From positions 1-64,000 of the forward strand of contig CACXPH010000003.1 in the NCBI GenBank assembly GCA_902769535.1: a stretch of DNA of 64,000 nucleotides. Direction: 5' to 3'. Shown here piece after piece: positions 58,516-64,000 of this stretch (the first letter of the stretch is position 1; every line of letters begins with the position of its first letter). The notes under the pieces were generated by a model. It was not told where the DNA came from, made no database searches, and saw only the letters and a program-made list of their open reading frames with translations. Made by a program: the position numbers and the translations under genes. This stretch comes from an uncultured Bacteroidales bacterium (lineage in GTDB: Bacteria; Bacteroidota; Bacteroidia; Bacteroidales; Paludibacteraceae).

Positions 58516-61077
58516 ATGAAAGTTAAAGTTAGTAATGTCAATCAGCCTACTTGGAAGGAGTGCAACGTACACGCCAACCTTCCTGCAGAGCTGAGTAAAC
58601 TTCAAGAGCTCGCGTACAATGTATGGTGGAGTTGGAACGGCGACGCAAAGGACTTGTTCCGTTACATTGACACGGATGCATGGAAACGCGCCAACTCGAA
58701 CCCGATCGTACTGCTGAACATCATCAGTTACGACCGCATGGTAGAGCTCTCCAAAGACGAGAAGTTCATGAAGCGTCTGAACGATGTCTATGCAGAGTTC
58801 CGCGCATACATGGACACGCCGAAAGATAAGAAGAAACCGACCATCGCTTATTTCTCGATGGAATACGGTCTGACGCACGTGCTGAAGATCTATTCGGGTG
58901 GTCTGGGTATTCTGGCCGGTGACTATATCAAAGAGGCATCGGATTGCAATATCGACATGGATGCCATCGGTTTCCTCTATCGTTACGGTTATTTCACCCA
59001 GACACTGAGTCCGGAGGGTCAACAGATTGCCAATTACGAGGCACAGAACTTCAGCAACCTGCCTATTTATCAGGTAAAAGAAGAAGATGGCTCGAACATG
59101 GTTGTTGAGGTTCCTTACCCGGGTCGTACGGTGAAAGCGTATCTGTGGCGCGTGGCTGTCGGCCGCATGAACCTGTATCTGCTGGATACGGACAACGAGC
59201 TGAACAGCGAGTGGGATCGTCAGATCACACACCAGCTGTACGGCGGAGACTGGGAGAACCGTATCAAACAGGAAATCATGTTGGGTATCGGTGGTATGCT
59301 GGCACTCAAGAAATTGGGTATCAAGAAAGATGTTTACCACTGTAACGAGGGTCACGCCGCACTCATGGGCTTGCAGCGTCTGGTTGACCTGGTACAAGAA
59401 GAAGGTCTGACCTTCAACCAGGCAAAAGAGGTTGTTCGCGCAAGCGGTCTGTACACATGCCATACTCCGGTTCCGGCTGGTCACGACTATTTCGAGGAAG
59501 GCTTGTTCTACAAGTACATGGCTGACTACGCTGAGAAGTTAGGCATCGAATGGAACGATTTGATCGGTATGGGTCGTACGAATCCGGACGACAAGAACGA
59601 GAAGTTCTCGATGTCCGTATTCGCGCTGAACACCTGCCAAGAGGCTAACGGCGTGAGCTGGTTGCACGGCGAGGTAAGCAAGAAGATGTTCAGTCCGGTA
59701 TGGCCGGGTTATTTCCCGGAGGAGCTGCACGTAGATTACGTGACGAACGGTGTTCACATGCCGACCTGGGCTGCATCCGACTGGAAGAAGGTTTATAAGA
59801 AATACCTGCCGAAAGAGTGGATGAGTGATCAATCGAATCTTGATATGTGGAAGGCTTATGCGGATATTCCAGATGCAGAGATCTGGGAGACGCGTATCGG
59901 CCTGAAGCGCAAGATGATGGATTATATCAAGCAGCAGTTCCGTGAGGACTGGATGAAGAGTCAGGGTGATCCTGCTCGTATCGTTCGCGCGCTGAGTGAG
60001 ATGAAGCCGGAGAACCTGATCATCGGTTTCGGTCGTCGTTTTGCCACATACAAACGTGCACACTTGTTGTTCACGGATCTGGAGCGTCTGGACAAGTTGG
60101 TTAACAACCCGAACTATCCGGTTCAGTTCCTGTTCACGGGTAAGGCTCACCCGGCAGATGGCGGTGGTCAAGGCCTGATCAAGCGCATCATCGAGATCAG
60201 CCGTATGCCGCAGTTCCTGGGTAAGATCATTTTCCTTGAGAACTACGATATGCGTTTGGCTAAACGTTTAATTTCCGGTGTGGATATCTGGCTGAACACG
60301 CCGACTCGTCCGCTGGAGGCATCCGGTACCTCGGGAGAAAAAGCCCAGATGAACGGTGTGCTCAACTTCTCCGTGAAGGACGGTTGGTGGTACGAGGGTT
60401 ACGTAGAGGGCGCAGGCTGGGCATTGACCGAGCATCGCACCTACGAGAACCAGGCGCACCAGGATCAGCTCGATGCCGCTACCATCTATCAAATGTTAGA
60501 GAGCGAAATCATCCCGCTGTACTACGCTAAGAACAGCAAGGGTTACAGCCCTGAGTGGATCCAATACATCAAGAACTCGGTAACGAAGATCACTCCGCGC
60601 TTCACGATGAAGCGTATGATGGACGACTATTTCGACAAGTTCTATTACAAACTGGCGAAACGCCACAGCCTCCTGATGAGCGACAACTACAAGGTAGCGA
60701 AAGAGATCACGGCTTGGAAAGAGAACATGGTAGCTCACTGGGATGAGATCGAGGTGGTTCATAAGTCGAGCTCAAAGGAATTGGATAACCTCAATGTAGG
60801 TGACAAGTTCAACGTGAGCGTAGAACTGGACACGAAGGGACTGAACGACAAGGGTATCGGCGTAGAGTTGGTAGCTGTTCGTACTTCGACGCACAATAAC
60901 GACAAACTCTACGAAGTAGAGCCGCTGAAGTTAGTGAAATCCGAAGGCAGCCATCTGTTCTTCGAGAACACCTATCAGTTGGACTACGCCGGTGGTATGA
61001 AGTTCTGCTTACGTATGTATCCGCAGAACGAGTTACTGCCGCACCGCATGGACTTCTGCTATGTTCGTTGGATTTAA
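58516..61077 (+). CDS. glgP: alpha-glucan (glycogen) phosphorylase
   Basis: Releases glucose-1-phosphate from glycogen; a PLP enzyme of 853 residues. It is of the DUF3417-containing type: N-terminal [24 protein letters not shown], then [25 protein letters not shown]-like substrate region ([20 protein letters not shown]), [12 protein letters not shown], and [19 protein letters not shown], where Lys of GEKAQMNG is near the cofactor phosphate. It works with the debranching and GH57 enzymes encoded 9-12 kb upstream but is under its own promoter. tyrS follows 6 bases later. Confidence 0.95.
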   Translation: MKVKVSNVNQPTWKECNVHANLPAELSKLQELAYNVWWSWNGDAKDLFRYIDTDAWKRANSNPIVLLNIISYDRMVELSKDEKFMKRLNDVYAEFRAYMDTPKDKKKPTIAYFSMEYGLTHVLKIYSGGLGILAGDYIKEASDCNIDMDAIGFLYRYGYFTQTLSPEGQQIANYEAQNFSNLPIYQVKEEDGSNMVVEVPYPGRTVKAYLWRVAVGRMNLYLLDTDNELNSEWDRQITHQLYGGDWENRIKQEIMLGIGGMLALKKLGIKKDVYHCNEGHAALMGLQRLVDLVQEEGLTFNQAKEVVRASGLYTCHTPVPAGHDYFEEGLFYKYMADYAEKLGIEWNDLIGMGRTNPDDKNEKFSMSVFALNTCQEANGVSWLHGEVSKKMFSPVWPGYFPEELHVDYVTNGVHMPTWAASDWKKVYKKYLPKEWMSDQSNLDMWKAYADIPDAEIWETRIGLKRKMMDYIKQQFREDWMKSQGDPARIVRALSEMKPENLIIGFGRRFATYKRAHLLFTDLERLDKLVNNPNYPVQFLFTGKAHPADGGGQGLIKRIIEISRMPQFLGKIIFLENYDMRLAKRLISGVDIWLNTPTRPLEASGTSGEKAQMNGVLNFSVKDGWWYEGYVEGAGWALTEHRTYENQAHQDQLDAATIYQMLESEIIPLYYAKNSKGYSPEWIQYIKNSVTKITPRFTMKRMMDDYFDKFYYKLAKRHSLLMSDNYKVAKEITAWKENMVAHWDEIEVVHKSSSKELDNLNVGDKFNVSVELDTKGLNDKGIGVELVAVRTSTHNNDKLYEVEPLKLVKSEGSHLFFENTYQLDYAGGMKFCLRMYPQNELLPHRMDFCYVRWI

Positions 61078-61083
61078 TCAAGT

Positions 61084-62382
61084 ATGAAGAAGAATTTTGT
61101 AGAAGAACTGCGCTGGAGAGGCATGCTGCAAGACATCATGCCGGGTACGGAAGAGCAGTTGAACAAAGAGATGACTACCGCCTATGTGGGTATTGACCCG
61201 ACGGCGGATAGTCTTCATATCGGTCACTTGTGCGGCATCATGATGCTGCGCCACCTGCAGGCTTGCGGTCATAAACCGATTGCACTCATTGGTGGTGCAA
61301 CCGGTATGATCGGTGATCCGAGCGGTAAGAGCGCAGAGCGCAACCTGCTGACGGAGGAGATTCTGCGTCACAACGTACAATGCATCCGCGAGCAATTGGA
61401 GCACTTCCTGGACTTCAACAGCAACGAGCCGAATGCAGCCGAGTTGGTAAACAACTACGACTGGATGAAGGACTATACGTTCATCAACTTCACGCGTGAT
61501 ATCGGAAAACTCATTACCGTCAATTACATGATGGCGAAGGACAGTGTGAAGAAGCGTTTCAACGGCGAGTTCTCGCAGGGAATGTCGTTCACAGAGTTCA
61601 CGTACCAGCTGCTGCAAGGCTATGATTTCGTTTATCTGAACGAACACAAGAGCTGTCTGCTACAGATGGGAGGTTCGGACCAGTGGGGAAACATCACCAC
61701 AGGTATCGAGCTCATGCGTAAGATGAACGGTAAAACAGCCTTCGCGCTGACCTGTCCGCTGATTACCAAAGCAGACGGCGGTAAGTTCGGTAAGACCGAG
61801 AGTGGAAACGTTTGGCTCAGCAAGAAATACACGAGTCCGTATAAGTTCTACCAGTTCTGGATGAACGTGAGTGACGATGATGCCAAGCGTTATATTAAGA
61901 TTTTCACGAGTCTGAGTCGCGAAGAAATCGAGGCTCTGATCGCAGAGCACGAACAGGCGCCGCACTTACGTGTACTGCAGAAACGTCTGGCTAAAGAGGT
62001 AACCTGCATGGTTCACAGCGAGGCGGACTACAATGCAGCCGTAGAGGCATCAAATATCCTGTTCGGTAACGCTACAGCTGATGCGCTACGCGCTTTGGAC
62101 GAAGAGACGTTCCTGCAAGTGTTCGAAGGCGTAGAGCGTTATGAGATCAGCATGGAGGAATTGAAAGCCGGTATCGGTCCGTTGGATCTGCTGGCAGAGA
62201 AGACGAATATCTTCCCGAGCAAAGGCGAAGCGCGCAAGATGATTCAGGCGAACGGGTTCAGCATGAACAAAGAAAAGCTGACCGATCCGCAGACTCCGAT
62301 TACTGATGCAGCCTTACTCAACGGCAAGTACTTGCTGTTCCAAAAAGGCAAGAAAAACTACTATTTAGTAGTCGCTAAGTAA
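61084..62382 (+). CDS. tyrS: tyrosyl-tRNA synthetase
   Basis: Charges tRNA-Tyr. The 432 residues contain the HIGH motif in [46 protein letters not shown], and the KMSKS equivalent [12 protein letters not shown]-terminal S4 domain is present ([17 protein letters not shown]). Its pairing behind glgP is not functionally obvious. A weak GCACC-TAAAA-GTGC hairpin follows the stop. Confidence 0.97.
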   Translation: MKKNFVEELRWRGMLQDIMPGTEEQLNKEMTTAYVGIDPTADSLHIGHLCGIMMLRHLQACGHKPIALIGGATGMIGDPSGKSAERNLLTEEILRHNVQCIREQLEHFLDFNSNEPNAAELVNNYDWMKDYTFINFTRDIGKLITVNYMMAKDSVKKRFNGEFSQGMSFTEFTYQLLQGYDFVYLNEHKSCLLQMGGSDQWGNITTGIELMRKMNGKTAFALTCPLITKADGGKFGKTESGNVWLSKKYTSPYKFYQFWMNVSDDDAKRYIKIFTSLSREEIEALIAEHEQAPHLRVLQKRLAKEVTCMVHSEADYNAAVEASNILFGNATADALRALDEETFLQVFEGVERYEISMEELKAGIGPLDLLAEKTNIFPSKGEARKMIQANGFSMNKEKLTDPQTPITDAALLNGKYLLFQKGKKNYYLVVAK

Positions 62383-62418
62383 AAAAAGCACCTAAAAGTG
62401 CAAAATTATTCGCAAAAA

Positions 62419-62450
62419 TTTGGTCAATTCAAAAATTTGTAGTAATTTTG
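62419..62450 (+). promoter_or_regulatory. promoter of tRNA-Gln
   Basis: TTTG (62419-62422) and TAATTTTG (62443-62450), 20-bp spacer. The transcript starts about 14 bases before the tRNA. Confidence 0.82.
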
Positions 62451-62470
62451 CACGCTTTTTTGAAAAGTGC

Positions 62471-62541
62471 TGTCCACTCGTATATCGGTATTACACCGGA
62501 TTTTGGTTCCGAGAAGCGAGGTTCGACTCCTCGGTGGACAA
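62471..62541 (+). tRNA. tRNA-Gln(TTG)
   Basis: A 71-nt tRNA: acceptor TGTCCAC/GTGGACA with the weak U1-A72 pair typical of Gln, discriminator A, anticodon loop TTTTGGT (TTG), D-loop ATCGGTA, T-loop TTCGACT. The first anticodon-stem pair is C-A. It is followed by a clear terminator. Confidence 0.96.
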
Positions 62542-62544
62542 CAA

Positions 62545-62568
62545 GAAGGCTGCGTAGGCAGCCTTTGT
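62545..62568 (+). terminator. terminator of tRNA-Gln
   Basis: AAGGCTGC-GTAG-GCAGCCTT followed by TGTT. The T-tract is short. Confidence 0.75.
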
Positions 62569-62601
62569 TAACGGTGAAAGGTTAACGGTTAAAGGTTAAC
62601 G
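62567..62601. repeat. 7-bp word array, GTTAACG x5, upstream of rplY
   Basis: GTTAACG, GTGAAAG, GTTAACG, GTTAAAG, GTTAACG between the tRNA-Gln terminator and the rplY leader. Confidence 0.92.
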
Positions 62602-62655
62602 TTCACGACGTGTGATGGAATACACGGTATTAAGTAACACAAAACAATTATTCAA

Positions 62656-63213
62656 ATGAAAGAATTCGCACTTGTAGGTACTCCGCGTAGCGAGTACGGA
62701 AAGAAGGCCGCAAAGGCACTTCGCGCAGAGGAACTGATTCCTTGCAACATTTACGGTTGTGGTTTGAGCACCACTTTCACGGTAGCAGCTGCTGACGTTC
62801 GTAAGCTGATCTACAGCCCGGACACGCAGATTGTTGACCTCACCATCGGTGAGACTAAGACCAAAGCTGTCGTAAAAGAGCTTCAATTCCACCCGATTGA
62901 CGGTAAGACGCTGCACATTGACTTCCTCGCAGTAGATGAGAAGAAGCCGGTAGTAGTAGAGATTCCGGTTCAGTTGAACGGTCTTGCAGAAGGTGTTAAA
63001 GCCGGTGGTAAGTTGGTTCAAGCAATGCGCAAACTGAAAGTTCAGGGTATCTACACCGCATTCCCCGATCGCATCAATATCGACGTTACCGAGCTTGGTC
63101 TTGGTAAGAAGATCGCTGTTGCGGACGTTAAGGTTGAAGGTCTGAAGTTCGTTAACCCGGCTGACGCATGTGTCGCAGAGGTTAAGGCAACTCGTCAGAG
63201 CAAGCAAGCTTAA
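62656..63213 (+). CDS. rplY: 50S ribosomal protein L25, CTC form
   Basis: 5S rRNA-binding protein. The 185 residues include the L25 domain ([49 protein letters not shown]) and the C-terminal TL5/CTC domain ([40 protein letters not shown]). It is closed by a terminator and followed 35 bases on by pth, a common pair. Confidence 0.96.
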   Translation: MKEFALVGTPRSEYGKKAAKALRAEELIPCNIYGCGLSTTFTVAAADVRKLIYSPDTQIVDLTIGETKTKAVVKELQFHPIDGKTLHIDFLAVDEKKPVVVEIPVQLNGLAEGVKAGGKLVQAMRKLKVQGIYTAFPDRINIDVTELGLGKKIAVADVKVEGLKFVNPADACVAEVKATRQSKQA

Positions 63214-63216
63214 TTG

Positions 63217-63247
63217 ACAAGGCGGGCATTAAGCTCGCCTTTATTTT
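63217..63247 (+). terminator. terminator between rplY and pth
   Basis: AAGGCGGGC-ATTA-AGCTCGCCTT followed by TATTTTT. It ends next to the pth start, so some read-through is likely. Confidence 0.8.
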
Positions 63248-63248
63248 T

Positions 63249-63812
63249 ATGAAATACTTAATCGTTGGACTTGGAAATATAGGCGACGAGTACGCAGGTA
63301 CACGCCATAACATCGGTTTTATGATGATCGATGCCTTTGCGGCGTCTGTGAAGGCCGAGTGGCAGGATAAGCGGTACGGGTTTGTGGCGAGATGTAGAGT
63401 TAAAAACGCCGAACTTGTGCTGCTTAAGCCTTCCACGTATATGAATCTGAGCGGTAACGCGGTGCGGTATTGGTTGCAGACCGAGAAGATTCCGGTAGAG
63501 AACCTGCTGGTGTTAGTCGATGATCTGAATCTGCCGTTCGGTGCGATTCGCATTCGCAAACAAGGTTCAAACGGAGGCCATAACGGTTTGGGTAATATCC
63601 AATCGGTATTAGGCACGGATAACTACGCACGCGTGCGTTTCGGTATAGGAAACGAGTACACGCGAGGAACACAAATCAATTTTGTGCTCGGCGAATGGAC
63701 CGATGATGAGAAAGCTAAGATTGATGAGCGGCTCAAAGTGACAACGGAGATTATTCCGAGTTTCTGTCTGCAAGGTATTGATCGAACGATGAATCAGTTT
63801 AACAATAGGTAA
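63249..63812 (+). CDS. pth: peptidyl-tRNA hydrolase
   Basis: Recycles peptidyl-tRNA released from ribosomes. The 187 residues contain [21 protein letters not shown] with catalytic His20, [42 protein letters not shown] and VRFGIGNEY, all family hallmarks. Its stop overlaps the next start by one base (TAATG). Confidence 0.97.
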   Translation: MKYLIVGLGNIGDEYAGTRHNIGFMMIDAFAASVKAEWQDKRYGFVARCRVKNAELVLLKPSTYMNLSGNAVRYWLQTEKIPVENLLVLVDDLNLPFGAIRIRKQGSNGGHNGLGNIQSVLGTDNYARVRFGIGNEYTRGTQINFVLGEWTDDEKAKIDERLKVTTEIIPSFCLQGIDRTMNQFNNR

Positions 63813-64000
63813 TGGCTGAAGTTCGGGTAGATAAATATCTGTGGGCGATGCGGATTTACAAGACGCGGAGCATAGCTGCAGACGCGTGTAAGAACGGTCG
63901 TATCACGATGAAAGGCGTGCAACTCAAACCGAGTCGCACTTTTCATATAGGCGACACGTTCAATGTGCGCAAAGGGCCTATTACGTACACATATAAAGTA
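63812..64000 (+). CDS. hslR: S4-domain RNA-binding protein, Hsp15-like (5' part only)
   Basis: 63 codons are visible before the window ends. VRVDKYLWAMRIYKTRSIA, then CKNGRITMKGVQLKPSR and the strand FHIGDTFNVRKG form a complete S4 domain as in Hsp15, which binds free 50S subunits carrying nascent chains. Coupling to pth fits a ribosome rescue role. The C-terminal part lies outside the window. Confidence 0.9.
   Translation, partial: MAEVRVDKYLWAMRIYKTRSIAADACKNGRITMKGVQLKPSRTFHIGDTFNVRKGPITYTYKV

Overview
The window is a 64-kb stretch of chromosome from a member of the Bacteroidota, most likely an uncultured Bacteroidales. The evidence is the promoter type (a TAnnTTTG -7 box about 20 bp downstream of a TTTG/CTTG -33 box), Bacteroidota-style gene neighbourhoods (BamA/OmpH/UppS, ExbB-ExbD-ExbD), a GldD lipoprotein, a secreted protein with a type IX secretion-like C-terminus, a short RpoD of 286 residues, a DUF4954 protein and a putative porin. 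No rRNA operon, prophage, insertion sequence or CRISPR array is seen. About 60 protein genes, eight tRNAs and one tmRNA are supported. The tRNA genes do not encode CCA.

Layout. 0.2-1.7 kb: ribosomal proteins S6, S18, L9 and L31. 1.8-4.8 kb: a PnuC-like transporter, a pseudouridine synthase and an acetylesterase. 4.8-8.2 kb (minus): an ExbB / 4-TM protein / ExbD / ExbD energiser operon followed by two lipoproteins. 8.5-12 kb (minus): two tRNA-Ser genes bracketing RNA-modification genes and tatD. 12-25.9 kb (minus): one run with almost no gaps, dnaN - DUF4954 - rnz - radA - DUF6089 - uppS - bamA - ompH - ompH - small ORF - MFS - murF - coiled-coil protein, coupling the DNA clamp to envelope biogenesis. 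26-31.2 kb: murI, an orphan sufB, tRNA-Cys, an exonuclease, a methyltransferase and a nucleosidase-like gene. 31.3-35.6 kb: initiator tRNA, a secreted nuclease, tRNA-Arg(CCG) with a Fur-like regulator and an acetyltransferase, tmRNA, tRNA-Ala and secG. 35.8-44.5 kb (minus): a 975-residue secreted protein, then a packed operon gldD - [GGGP synthase-TadA fusion] - pgpH - dus - BASS transporter. 44.7-52.3 kb: manC followed by a glycogen cluster (debranching enzyme, GT4, GH57) and a porin; glgP lies at 58.5 kb. 52.3-64 kb: Clp ATPase, thioredoxin, tRNA-Arg(TCT), rpoD, a short RNase R-like enzyme, glgP, tyrS, tRNA-Gln, L25, pth and the start of an Hsp15-like gene.

The most unusual signal is not a gene. 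At nineteen places there is a short array of 3-5 imperfect tandem copies of a word, nearly always 7 bp long (three arrays of 8 bp, two of 11 bp). The word differs at every locus. Most arrays fill gene boundaries and often contain the stop or start codon, but five lie inside open reading frames (RluA, a nucleosidase, ManC, and twice in the GGGP synthase-TadA gene), where they look like loop insertions. One 8-bp array sits exactly at the junction of the GGGP synthase-TadA fusion. Other notable points are ~105-bp elements behind tmRNA and tRNA-Ala that each carry a copy of the preceding RNA's 3' end, two tRNAs with a matched A19-U56 swap of the universal G19-C56 pair, an initiator tRNA without the three G-C pairs, and an RNase R relative that lacks its cold-shock domains.
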